Shown: one piece after another, positions 45,122-53,745 of the stretch
Layout: every line of letters starts with the position of its first letter
How positions within the stretch are numbered: the stretch's first letter is position 1
DNA from: Truepera radiovictrix DSM 17093
Lineage (GTDB): Bacteria > Deinococcota > Deinococci > Deinococcales > Trueperaceae
DNA length: 64,000 nucleotides
Direction of reading: 5' to 3'
Assembly: GCF_000092425.1 (NCBI RefSeq)
Contig: NC_014221.1
Coordinates: forward strand, 1,741,001 to 1,805,000
Notes under the pieces: generated by a model
Databases searched by the model: none
What the model saw: only the letters and a program-made list of their open reading frames with translations
What the model was told of the DNA's origin: nothing
Made by a program: the position numbers and the translations under genes

Positions 45122-47533
45122 CTACTCCTCGCGGGCGGGCTCGAGCCGCAGCGTCCCCACGGCCCCCTCCGCCACCGCCGCGCGGTCGGTGAGCATCGGC
45201 AGGTATTCGACGTCGCGCCACTTTGAGAGCAGGTTCCGGTAAAAGGGCGAGAAGACGTTGCCCGACTGCCCGGTGGGGTGCATGAAGCGGCTGCGCTCCA
45301 GGTCTGACAGGTCGTAGAGCGCTCGGTACCCCGGCCCCGAGGTCTGCGCCGCCCCCTCGCGCGCGAGCGCGTAGCGCGCGGCGTTCACCGTAAACGCGTC
45401 GCCACCATTTGGGATGCGGAGGTTGAAAAGGCGGCCGAGGGGGGTGTTGGCGAACACCAGGTGATCGTGGTCGGCGTAGTGCACCTCGCCCCAACGCCAG
45501 CGGTCCGGGTCGGCGCCGTAGCGCTCGCGTAGCCGCACCGACGCCTCGGTGAGGGCGCGCGCGGCGAGCTCGTCGCACGTCTCGCGCCGCGGCGTGCGCA
45601 CGTCGTCGCACCAGCGCTCGCTACGCGCCAGCACGTGGCGCATCAAGAGCGGCCGGAACTCCCAGAAGTCCTCGAAGAGCGCCCCCAGCTCGTCCTCGAA
45701 GACGAGGCGCGTCAGGGAGCGGTACCACTCGGAAAAGACCAGCGGTTCGGGGCGCTCGGCGGCCATCTCGCCGTCCCACCTTAAGAGCAGCTCCTGCAGC
45801 GCCCGCGCCCCCGCGTCCTCGACGGGGGCGGTCAGGAGCACCGGTAAAAACTCCGCCGCCATGCGCGAGTGGACGTCCGCCTGCACCGCGCGAAAGCTCC
45901 CGAGGGTGTGCTGCGGCTGCCCCGCGAGCAGCAGCTCGATGCGCTCGGCGCGGTACGGCTCCGCCCAATCGTGGGTGATGAAGTGCGGGTAGTCGTCGCC
46001 TACGAGCTTGTGGTTGGCGGTCATCAGCTGCCCCGAGGGGGGATTCAGGGCGTGCGGCAGCTCCTCGAAGGGGATGAAGCCCGTCCAGTCGTAGTCTCCC
46101 GTCCAACCCGGCACCGGCACCAGCCCGTCGCCCGAGGCCCGGATCGGCACCCGGCCGGGGGCGTACAAGCCTATGTTGCCCTCGATGTCGGCGTAGACGA
46201 TGTTCTGCTGCGGCGCGTGAAAGTCGCGCAGCGCCTCGACGAAATCCTCCCAGGTGCGCGCGCGGTTGAGCGCCAGCCCCGCCTGAAACGTCCGGTCATC
46301 CTCGCGGAGCGCGGTCCAGGCGAGCGTCAGCACGTACGCCTCGCCGGAAAACGCCGCGACCTCCTCGGCGGCCCCTACCACGTCGGAGATAACGGGCCCG
46401 TGGCGGCTCTCGCGCACCCGCACGACGACGTCCTCTTGGCCGCGCACGCGGATCACCTCGAGCCGCTCCTCGAAGGGTTCAAAGCCGCCTGGCGTCTCGT
46501 AGCGCGTCGGGTCATCCGGGTCGAGGCGCTCGATAAAGAGGTCTTGAACGTCCGGCCCGGTGTTCGTAAAGCCCCAGGCGATGCGGTCGGTGCGCCCCAA
46601 CACCACGAAGGGCAGCCCCGGCAGGGTGGCCCCGATCACCTCCAGGTCTGGCGCGGAGAGGTGCGCGAAGTACCAGAGCGCGGGGGCCTGCAACCCCAAA
46701 TGCGGGTCGTTGGCCAGCAGCGGCGCCCCCGTCGCGGTGCGCGCACCCGAGAGCACCCAGTTGTTCGACCCCGCCCCCGGCGGCAGCGGTTTGAGCGAAA
46801 CGGCCCAGAGGCGGTCTAAGGGCAGCTCGCGGTAGAGCGCGGAAAAGTCCGGCAGCGCGACCGGCGCGTCGCCGGGGTAGGGCGGCCACAGCTCGGCGAC
46901 GCGCTCCGGCGGCAGCAGGCGCAGGAGCCGCGCCCGCAAGAGCTCGTCGTCCCAGTTGCCGCCCAGGTCCCAGGCCATCATCTTCATCCAGACGAGCGAG
47001 TCCGCGGGCGCCCAGGGCTCGGGCTCGTAGCCCAGGATCAAAAACTCCGGCGGCAGCGCCCCGCGCCGCGTCGTCAAAAAGGCGTTGACCCCTTCCGTGT
47101 AGGCCCCCAGCGCCCCCCGCGCCTGCGCCGAGAGGTTCGGCAGCGTGCGCTCGGCGACCCGGTAGACCCCGAGCGTCCGCAAAAAACGGTCGGTGTCCAC
47201 GGTCGCTTCGCCCAGCACCTCGGAGAGCCGCCCCGCCCCGACGCGCCGCTGAAAATCCATCTGAAAAAGCCGGTCCTGCGCGTGCACGAAACCGAGGGCA
47301 AAGAGCGCGTCCTCGGTGCTCTGCGCGTAGATGTGCGGCACCGCGTACCGGTCGCGCACCACCTCGACGGGTGCGCGGAGCCCGGGCAGCGTCAGCGTCC
47401 CGCGCACCTGCGGGAGCGAGGTGCGCAGGTAGAAAAACGCCCCCAACAGGAGCAGCAAGAGCAGCGCCAGCGTCCAGGTAACGACGCGCACAAACCAGCG
47501 CGCAGCGGAGGGTGAGGAGGGTGACGTCTTCAC
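45122..47533 (-). CDS. Penicillin acylase-family Ntn hydrolase
   Basis: An 803-residue protein anchored by one N-terminal helix (VVTWTLALLLLLLLGAFFYL). The precursor layout is alpha chain (VVRDRYAVPHIYAQSTEDALFALGFVHAQDRLFQMD), a spacer, then the autocatalytic Ser256 in PPGAGSNNWVLSG that starts the beta chain. Members cleave amides such as penicillins or acyl-homoserine lactones; the substrate is not readable. TAAACT lies 11 bases upstream of the GTG start. The gene is divergent from the CRISPR-Cas locus. Confidence 0.92.
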   Translation of the reverse strand: MKTSPSSPSAARWFVRVVTWTLALLLLLLLGAFFYLRTSLPQVRGTLTLPGLRAPVEVVRDRYAVPHIYAQSTEDALFALGFVHAQDRLFQMDFQRRVGAGRLSEVLGEATVDTDRFLRTLGVYRVAERTLPNLSAQARGALGAYTEGVNAFLTTRRGALPPEFLILGYEPEPWAPADSLVWMKMMAWDLGGNWDDELLRARLLRLLPPERVAELWPPYPGDAPVALPDFSALYRELPLDRLWAVSLKPLPPGAGSNNWVLSGARTATGAPLLANDPHLGLQAPALWYFAHLSAPDLEVIGATLPGLPFVVLGRTDRIAWGFTNTGPDVQDLFIERLDPDDPTRYETPGGFEPFEERLEVIRVRGQEDVVVRVRESRHGPVISDVVGAAEEVAAFSGEAYVLTLAWTALREDDRTFQAGLALNRARTWEDFVEALRDFHAPQQNIVYADIEGNIGLYAPGRVPIRASGDGLVPVPGWTGDYDWTGFIPFEELPHALNPPSGQLMTANHKLVGDDYPHFITHDWAEPYRAERIELLLAGQPQHTLGSFRAVQADVHSRMAAEFLPVLLTAPVEDAGARALQELLLRWDGEMAAERPEPLVFSEWYRSLTRLVFEDELGALFEDFWEFRPLLMRHVLARSERWCDDVRTPRRETCDELAARALTEASVRLRERYGADPDRWRWGEVHYADHDHLVFANTPLGRLFNLRIPNGGDAFTVNAARYALAREGAAQTSGPGYRALYDLSDLERSRFMHPTGQSGNVFSPFYRNLLSKWRDVEYLPMLTDRAAVAEGAVGTLRLEPAREE

Positions 47534-47887
47534 GTTTGCGTGACAGTTTAACGCACGTCACCCCCGACGCGAGGTGCCGCCTGACCACACCGCCGTCACG
47601 GCGACGCGCCCTAGCGAACGCCGCGCAAACTTGCCATCAAAAATCATACGCGTTAGTTTATGTAGACAGTTTACGATAGACCCAACCCCAGGGGTCACCC
47701 TCGAGGCGTGTGGTTTTGTCGTGACGTCTTCTCATCGCTTTGTGAGGTCTAGGATGAAAAGCCCAACGTCGGAGTCGCGGTCGGTGTTACGCGGTGGAAA
47801 GCGTTTCGCCGTTCGTGGTGGCGAACGCTCTAGAGCGCCCGGGCGGGTAGCGCCCCCAGGCCCGCACCCACGGACCCGGAGAGGGCC
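47534..47887. other. 354-base gap ahead of the CRISPR-Cas operon
   Basis: An AT-rich patch (47630-47680) stands out against the GC-rich surroundings and carries a promoter-like element and a tandem motif, listed separately. Downstream, TTCGCC and GGCGAA near 47806-47826 can form a hairpin. I see no CRISPR repeats, tRNA or ORF here. Confidence 0.4.
47631..47681 (+). promoter_or_regulatory. Candidate promoter and direct-repeat operator of the cas operon
   Basis: TTGCCA (47631-47636) and TAGTTT (47654-47659) are 17 bases apart. Overlapping and just after the -10 box are TTTATGTAGAC (47657-47667) and TTTACGATAGAC (47670-47681), a direct repeat with a 13-base period. The placement suits a regulator that blocks or assists polymerase. 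Confidence 0.4.
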
Positions 47888-50206
47888 GTGACGCGCTACA
47901 TGGCCCACAGTCCCAGCGAAGAGAATCCGCGCTGGCAAACGCTTAAAGCTCATGCTGAAGGTGTGAGCGCGCGGCTCGAGCATCACCTGCGCTACCTCTT
48001 CGAGAGCGTTCCGGAACTGAGGCCCTACGCCAAGCTGACGGCCTACCTGCACGACCTCGGCAAATATCGTGATGGCTTTCAGGAGCACCGCTTGGGTTGG
48101 AACCCACACACTCAGCGACCGGAGGCGTTTCCACGACGGGCGCTTGAACATAGCGACGCCGGGGCGAAGTTCGTGCAAGCGCTGCTAGAGATGGACAGGG
48201 AAACCGCCTCGGAAGTGCCCTTCGTCATCGCCAGCCACCACGGGCGCTTGCACGACGTCGACGCGCTGCTCAGGCGGCTACAAGGCACTGACCTCGCCGA
48301 AGTCGAAACGCTCATGGAACGCGCTATCGCTGAGCTGCCGGAACTCGAGGCGCTACTCGATGAACCGCTGCCCGACTTGCCGCTCGACAAGACCGCTCGA
48401 GCCTTTCTCATCCGCTTTTTGCTCAGCGCTCTGGTCGATGCCGACCGCCTCGACACCGAAGCGCACGGCAACCCGAGCAAAGCCGAACTGAGAAACCAGC
48501 ACGCCGCCGAGCAGGACGAAATGAGGCAGCTGCTGGAGCGCGTGCGAGCTGACCAGGACGAAAAGGCTGCTGAGGACGGAAAAGACCCGCAGCCCATCAA
48601 CGCGCTGCGCCGGGAGATGTACGCTTCAGCCCTCGGCAACGCGGCGCTTCCCCCTGGGTTTTTCCGCCTCACCATGCCCACGGGGGGCGGCAAAACGCTC
48701 ACCTCGCTCGCGTTTGCCCTCGAGCACGCTAGGCAGCACGGGCTGAGGCGCGTCATCTACGCCGTGCCCTTTACGACCATTATCGACCAGACCGCCAAGG
48801 TCTTTCGGGAGGTGCTCGAGCGGTGTGACTTCAAGGTCTTAGAGCACCACAGCAACTTGGAGGTCAAGGAGCCGAAAGAAGGCGAGGAAAACCAGACCAC
48901 CGCCCCCGACCTCGCCACCGAAAACTGGGACGCGCCCGTCATTGTCACGACGACCGTCCGGCTCTTTCAGGAGACCCTCTTCGGCACGCGCACCGCGCAG
49001 CTGCGGCGACTGCACAACGTTTCAGGGAGCGTCATCGTCCTGGACGAAGCCCAAACCCTCCCCGCCAACCTGCTCCAGCCCACGCTCGACGCCCTGAGTT
49101 TCCTCGTCAAGTACGCGCGCTGCAGCGTCGTGCTGTGCACTGCCACCCAGCCCGCGCTGGACGAGCGCCTGGGCTTCCCGGCTTTAAAAGGCATCCGCGA
49201 GCTGGTGCCGGACGCCGCCCGCTACTTCAATGCTCTAAAGCGCGTGGAGTACGCATTTCGCATTGCCGAGCCAACACCTTGGGTTGAGCTTGCCGATGAG
49301 CTGAAGAAAAAAGAGCAAGTGCTGTGCATCGTCAACACCCGCCAGCACGCCAGCGACCTCTACACCCTGCTCGGCGAAGATGAGGCGAACTTTCACCTCT
49401 CGACCCACCTCTGCCCCGCCCACCGCCAACGTGAGCTAGCAGTGATCAAGCAGCGCCTCGGCTTGGGCAAGCCCTGCCGCGTCGTCTCGACGCAGCTCAT
49501 CGAAGCTGGCATCAACGTGGACTTTCCAACCGTCTACCGCGCGCTGGGGCCGCTCGAGGCGATCGTGCAGGCCGCAGGCCGCTGCAACCGCGAGGGCTTG
49601 TTGAAAGACGAAAACGACAACCCTACCTTGGGCCAGGTCATCGTCTTCTTGCCCGAAGATCACCGAACGCCGCCAGGGGATTACGAGGTGCGAACGACGC
49701 TGACCCAGAACGAGCTAACGGGAACCGACCTGCACGACCCGACGGTGTTCACAACTTACTTCCGAGAGGTCTACAGCCGCATCAGCCAGGCCCCCGAGGT
49801 CGAGGTGGCAGGCGGCAGGCGCCCCTTTCAAAAGGCGCACGCCGAGCTCTATTTCGCACAGGTTGCTAAAGCCTACCGGATGATCGAGGGCGAGACGCTT
49901 CCGGTCATCATCCGAGGCTACGACCCGGTGCGTGTGACGGCGCTCCTTGGGACGCTCCGCGACAGCCAAAATCGCGAGGAGCGCCAGCGCGCGTGGCGGG
50001 CGCTGCAGCAGTACACCGTCAACTTGCAGGTGTATCAGGCGAAGGGGCTCGAGCCTTTTCTCGGCAAGGTCGCCGAGCTGGAAGAGCGCGCCCGGTGGCG
50101 CAAGGTGGAGCCGCCCTATCTGCGCGAGTGGCCCGCGAGTTCCAGGTATCACGACAAGCTCGGCATCGTGCCGGAATTCAACACCGACCTCCTCACGAGC
50201 TTCTGA
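47888..50206 (+). CDS. cas3: CRISPR-associated helicase/nuclease Cas3 (HD plus helicase)
   Basis: A 772-residue fusion of an N-terminal HD nuclease and a superfamily 2 helicase, the effector of type I CRISPR interference. HD motifs are YLHDLGKYRDGFQ (H55-D56), EHSDAGAKF and ASHHGRLHD. Helicase motifs are PTGGGKT (264-270), VLDEAQTLP (386-391), TATQPALD and the RQ-type QAAGRCNREG. It degrades DNA selected by the Cas8c complex. GTG at 47888 has GGAG six bases upstream; ATG 47900 is an alternative. It is the first gene of the locus. Confidence 0.95.
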   Translation: MTRYMAHSPSEENPRWQTLKAHAEGVSARLEHHLRYLFESVPELRPYAKLTAYLHDLGKYRDGFQEHRLGWNPHTQRPEAFPRRALEHSDAGAKFVQALLEMDRETASEVPFVIASHHGRLHDVDALLRRLQGTDLAEVETLMERAIAELPELEALLDEPLPDLPLDKTARAFLIRFLLSALVDADRLDTEAHGNPSKAELRNQHAAEQDEMRQLLERVRADQDEKAAEDGKDPQPINALRREMYASALGNAALPPGFFRLTMPTGGGKTLTSLAFALEHARQHGLRRVIYAVPFTTIIDQTAKVFREVLERCDFKVLEHHSNLEVKEPKEGEENQTTAPDLATENWDAPVIVTTTVRLFQETLFGTRTAQLRRLHNVSGSVIVLDEAQTLPANLLQPTLDALSFLVKYARCSVVLCTATQPALDERLGFPALKGIRELVPDAARYFNALKRVEYAFRIAEPTPWVELADELKKKEQVLCIVNTRQHASDLYTLLGEDEANFHLSTHLCPAHRQRELAVIKQRLGLGKPCRVVSTQLIEAGINVDFPTVYRALGPLEAIVQAAGRCNREGLLKDENDNPTLGQVIVFLPEDHRTPPGDYEVRTTLTQNELTGTDLHDPTVFTTYFREVYSRISQAPEVEVAGGRRPFQKAHAELYFAQVAKAYRMIEGETLPVIIRGYDPVRVTALLGTLRDSQNREERQRAWRALQQYTVNLQVYQAKGLEPFLGKVAELEERARWRKVEPPYLREWPASSRYHDKLGIVPEFNTDLLTSF

Positions 50207-50219
50207 AAGGAGAGAGCAT

Positions 50220-50951
50220 GTGTTAACGCTCAAAGTCTGGGGCGACTACGCCTGCTTCACCCGCCCCGAGAACAAAGCCGAACGCGTCTCCTACGACGTG
50301 ATGACCCCCTCGGCGGCGAGGGGCGTGCTCGAGGCCGTCTTCTGGAAACCCGAGTTCACGTGGCGGGTGCGGGAGATCATCGCCCTAAAGCCCGTCAAGC
50401 GCCTGAGCATCCTGCGCAACGAGGTCAACACGCTGGCGTCCGAACGCGCGGCGAAGGGTTGGGCGGCGAATGGCGGCGGCTTCGATGCCGAGAGCGACCG
50501 CGCGCAGCGGCACGCGCTCGTTCTCAGAGACGTGGCCTACCTCATCCGCGCCGAGATGGTGCTCAGGCCGCATGCGACCGATCCGCTCACCAAGTACACC
50601 GAGATCTTCGAGCGCCGCGCCGAGAAGGGACAGGCGTTCGCGCAGCCCTACCTGGGAACGCGCGAGTTCAGCGCCTTTTTTAGCCTGCCTGACGGCAGCG
50701 AAACGCCTGCCAACCTGGTGCGTCAGTTAGGCGGCGAGTACGCCGAGCGAGCAGGCGAGCTGAGCCTGGGGCGGATGCTCTTCGACCTCGAGTTTCAGGA
50801 GGCTGCCAAGGGCCGCCTCACCTACCGCCAGCACAGCCCAGAGGGCGGGCGCTGGGTCGCGGGGGACGCCGTCCCGCGCTTTTTCGACGCCAAGCTGACC
50901 GATGGGGGCGTTCTGCGCGTGCCGCCCGAACTTTACGGGGAGACGTCATGA
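50220..50951 (+). CDS. cas5c: Type I-C Cas5 (Cas5c/Cas5d), crRNA endonuclease
   Basis: A 243-residue RAMP protein. The start MLTLKVWGDYACFTRPENKAERVSYDVMTPSAARGVLEAVFW is diagnostic of the I-C type, in which Cas5 also cuts the precursor crRNA and so replaces Cas6. GTG at 50220 is chosen because AAAGGAGA lies about seven bases upstream and homology begins there; the nearby ATG-TGT-TAA in another frame is not coding. The stop overlaps the cas8c ATG. Confidence 0.95.
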   Translation: MLTLKVWGDYACFTRPENKAERVSYDVMTPSAARGVLEAVFWKPEFTWRVREIIALKPVKRLSILRNEVNTLASERAAKGWAANGGGFDAESDRAQRHALVLRDVAYLIRAEMVLRPHATDPLTKYTEIFERRAEKGQAFAQPYLGTREFSAFFSLPDGSETPANLVRQLGGEYAERAGELSLGRMLFDLEFQEAAKGRLTYRQHSPEGGRWVAGDAVPRFFDAKLTDGGVLRVPPELYGETS

Positions 50952-52810
50952 ACCTGCTCAGCCAACTGCGCGATTACGAGCTGCGGATGCGCGCCGAGAG
51001 CGAACGTGACGAGACCGCGAGCGACGTGCTCCCCTTTATGTACGCCATGCAAAAGGTGCGCTGGGAGATCCGGCTGCGCGAGGACGGCAGCTTTCGGGAC
51101 GTCCTGCCCCGCAGCGGGGGCGAGGCGCGGGGCAAGGACCTTGGTCTGCCGCTCGCCGCGCCCAACATCGTCCGCACCGTCGGCATCAAACCACGCCTCT
51201 TAATGGACAACGCCGAATACGCGCTGGGATTACCCAAGAAGGCGAACGATAAAAACACCCTAAAGCGCCACGAGGCGTTTAAAGCCCTCGTGCAAGCCTG
51301 CGCCGACGCCACCGGCGAACCGAGCGTCCGCGCCGTCGCCACCTTTTTGAAGGGCCACGACCCAGAGGCGTTTCGAGCGATGCTCGAGCAGCGCCACCCC
51401 ACCTTTGAAGCTGACAGCAACGTGATGTTCACAGTTGAAGGTGTAAACCCGCTCGAGCTGCCTAGCGTGCAAGCCTTTTGGGCCGCGCAATTCGCCCAGG
51501 ACGACGAGGACGGGGAGGGCCTCACCGCCGAGTGCCTCATTACGGGCGACATCGGCCCGGTGATGGAGCGCGAACCCGTCAAGATCAAGGGCATTCAGGG
51601 CGGGCAGACGAGCGGTATGAACCTGATTAGCGCCAACGCTCAAGCCTTCGAGTCCTATGGGCTGAAGGCTTCGCAGATCGCCCCCGTGAGGCTCGAGGTC
51701 GCCGAGCAATATGCCAACGGCTTAAACCGCCTCTTGGCCGACCCCAACACCAGCCTCAAAGTCGGGGGCATCACCTACGCCTTCTGGACGGGAGCGGGCG
51801 CGGTGCCCTTAGTGGGCGAAAGCCTGCGTGAGCCGCCGACGGGCCTACGCTTGCGGTTTAAGGCGCAGAAGACTCGAGGCAGGCAGGCGCACACCGAAGA
51901 GGTCCGCGCGGCACTCTGGAGCCTTTTCACCGGCAAACAGCACGACCTCAAACCCGGCGCGGCCTTCTTCGCTGTAGGCATGACGCCGAGCGGCAGCCGC
52001 ATCGCCGTGCGCACGCACTTAACGAGCACCGTGCAGGAGGTCGTTGACCGGCTCGCTGCCTACTTCGCCGCGCAAGCGCTCGCCCCTCTAAGCGAAAACG
52101 ACCGCGACGCCTACGACCTGCGCACCTTGGTGAGCGCCATGTACCGCGACGTGAACAAGGAGCACACCGCCCCCGACGTCGACGCGCTCGTGCAGTTCGC
52201 CCTGGCGGGTCGCCCGCTGCCCTATGCATTCCTGGTGCGCCTAGCGGGGCGCAGCCGCGCTGAGCGGCGCGTCACCCGCCCCCGCGCCGTGCTGACCAAG
52301 ATGGTGCTGCTTTCTCGCAACTGGAAGGAGTTAGCGATGGACAAAGACACGCTCGAGGCCCTCAACCCGAATCAGCAGGAGCCCGCCTACCATTTGGGCC
52401 GCCTGCTCGCGGTGCTTGACGACATTCAGTACGCGGTGATGCCCAAGGCGAACACCACCCTGGTCGACCGCTTCTACGGCTCGATGAGCACCACCCCCTA
52501 CGCCGTCGTCGGGCGCTTGATGCAAGCCTCCCAAGCGCATCTGCAAAAGCTCCGTAAGGAGAAGGAAGGGGCGTACATCAGCAAGCAACGCGAGCTAGAG
52601 AACGTCATGCGTCACTTGACGGACATCCCGGCAAAACCCCTCAGCACCGCCCAGCAAGCCCTCTTCGCGCTCGGCTACTACCACCAGCGCGCCCATATCA
52701 GCGCCAGCATAGGAGAGCGCACGGCCGCCAAGAGAGAACGTGAGGCGCAAGCCAAAGCCGAGCCCGCCACCCAACCCGCCCTGCTCACCGACGAAGGAGA
52801 CGCCCAATGA
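50948..52810 (+). CDS. cas8c: Type I-C large subunit Cas8c (Csd1)
   Basis: A 620-residue Csd1/Cas8c protein that recognises the PAM and recruits Cas3. Family segments include GIKPRLLMDNAEYALGLPKK, VMFTVEGVNPLEL, CLITGDIGPVMEREPVKIKGIQGGQTSGMNLISANAQAFESYGLKAS and LNRLLAD. The C-terminal 157 residues can also be made separately from an internal start (Cas11c). ATG overlaps the cas5c stop; GGGGAG precedes it. It is followed by cas7c with an ATGA overlap. Confidence 0.95.
   Translation: MNLLSQLRDYELRMRAESERDETASDVLPFMYAMQKVRWEIRLREDGSFRDVLPRSGGEARGKDLGLPLAAPNIVRTVGIKPRLLMDNAEYALGLPKKANDKNTLKRHEAFKALVQACADATGEPSVRAVATFLKGHDPEAFRAMLEQRHPTFEADSNVMFTVEGVNPLELPSVQAFWAAQFAQDDEDGEGLTAECLITGDIGPVMEREPVKIKGIQGGQTSGMNLISANAQAFESYGLKASQIAPVRLEVAEQYANGLNRLLADPNTSLKVGGITYAFWTGAGAVPLVGESLREPPTGLRLRFKAQKTRGRQAHTEEVRAALWSLFTGKQHDLKPGAAFFAVGMTPSGSRIAVRTHLTSTVQEVVDRLAAYFAAQALAPLSENDRDAYDLRTLVSAMYRDVNKEHTAPDVDALVQFALAGRPLPYAFLVRLAGRSRAERRVTRPRAVLTKMVLLSRNWKELAMDKDTLEALNPNQQEPAYHLGRLLAVLDDIQYAVMPKANTTLVDRFYGSMSTTPYAVVGRLMQASQAHLQKLRKEKEGAYISKQRELENVMRHLTDIPAKPLSTAQQALFALGYYHQRAHISASIGERTAAKREREAQAKAEPATQPALLTDEGDAQ
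52325..52330 (+). promoter_or_regulatory. Internal ribosome site within cas8c
   Basis: AAGGAG is six bases ahead of an in-frame ATG (52337) inside cas8c, ideal spacing. It marks the start of a Cas11c small subunit. Confidence 0.7.
52337..52810 (+). CDS. cas11c: Internal small subunit Cas11c from the 3' part of cas8c
   Basis: A 157-residue product in the same frame as cas8c, beginning MDKDTLEALNPNQQEPAYHLGRLL and mostly helical. Type I-C systems are known to make Cas11c by internal initiation in cas8c. The in-frame AAGGAG six bases upstream is direct sequence support that the same happens here. There is no separate cas11 gene in the I-C part of the locus. Confidence 0.7.
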   Translation: MDKDTLEALNPNQQEPAYHLGRLLAVLDDIQYAVMPKANTTLVDRFYGSMSTTPYAVVGRLMQASQAHLQKLRKEKEGAYISKQRELENVMRHLTDIPAKPLSTAQQALFALGYYHQRAHISASIGERTAAKREREAQAKAEPATQPALLTDEGDAQ

Positions 52811-53706
52811 CCGCAACCATCCAGCTCCCTACCGACGCCGCCAACCGCCACGACTTCGTGCTGCTCTTCGACGTGACCAACGGCAACCCCAACGGCGACC
52901 CGGACGCGGGCAACCTGCCGCGCGTCGACCCGGAAACGGGCCTAGGCATCGTCACGGACGTGGCCCTCAAGCGCAAGGTGCGCAACTACGTGGACGCGCT
53001 CAAGGGTACCGAGGAGCGCTACAAGATCTACGTGCAGCAGGGCGCGATTCTCAACAACCAGCACGCGCGCGCCTACAGCGCGCTCGGCAAAGACCCCAAG
53101 AAAGCCAACCAAGCGGACATCGGCGCGGCCAAGGCGTGGATGTGCGAGAACTTTTACGACATCCGCACCTTCGGCGCGGTCATGAGCACCGACGTGAACG
53201 CGGGCCAGGTGCGCGGGCCGGTGCAGCTCACCTTTGGCCGCAGCGTCGACCCGATTTTGGGCCTCGACGCCGCCATCACCCGTGTCGCGCTGACCAAACC
53301 CGACCCCAAGCAAGCCGCCGAGGACGAAACCGCCCGCAGCGGCACGATGGGGCGGAAAGCGTACATCCCCTACGGCCTCTACGTCGCACACGGCTTCTTC
53401 GTTCCGAGCTTCGCCAAAGCGACGGGCTTTGACGATAACGACCTAACGCTTCTTTGGCAGGCGCTCGTCAACATGTGGGACTTAGACCGCTCGGCCTCGA
53501 GAGGTCTCACGGGCTGCCGCGGGCTCTACGTCTTCAGCCATAGCAGCCCCCTTGGCAACGCACCTGCACACAAGCTTTTGGAGCGGGTGCAAGTGCGGCG
53601 CAAAGACGGGGTAGAAGCGCCAAGGGCTTTTTCGGATTACACCGTCACCGTCAACCAGGATGACTTGCCAGACGAGGTGCAGCTTCACGTCTTGGCCGAG
53701 GGCTGA
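52807..53706 (+). CDS. cas7c: Type I-C backbone subunit Cas7c (Csd2)
   Basis: A 299-residue RAMP protein that polymerises along the crRNA. Typical Csd2 segments are FVLLFDVTNGNPNGDPDAGNLPR, AWMCENFYDIRTFGAVMST, NAGQVRGPVQLTFGRSVDPI and YIPYGLYVAHGFF. The ATG overlaps the cas8c stop (ATGA), and AAGGAG precedes it inside cas8c. Forty bases later the III-B genes begin; in standard I-C loci cas4-cas1-cas2 would follow here instead. Confidence 0.95.
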   Translation: MTATIQLPTDAANRHDFVLLFDVTNGNPNGDPDAGNLPRVDPETGLGIVTDVALKRKVRNYVDALKGTEERYKIYVQQGAILNNQHARAYSALGKDPKKANQADIGAAKAWMCENFYDIRTFGAVMSTDVNAGQVRGPVQLTFGRSVDPILGLDAAITRVALTKPDPKQAAEDETARSGTMGRKAYIPYGLYVAHGFFVPSFAKATGFDDNDLTLLWQALVNMWDLDRSASRGLTGCRGLYVFSHSSPLGNAPAHKLLERVQVRRKDGVEAPRAFSDYTVTVNQDDLPDEVQLHVLAEG

Positions 53707-53745
53707 TCCAGCACAACGCTGCTTAACGCTACCTGAGGAGGTTCT

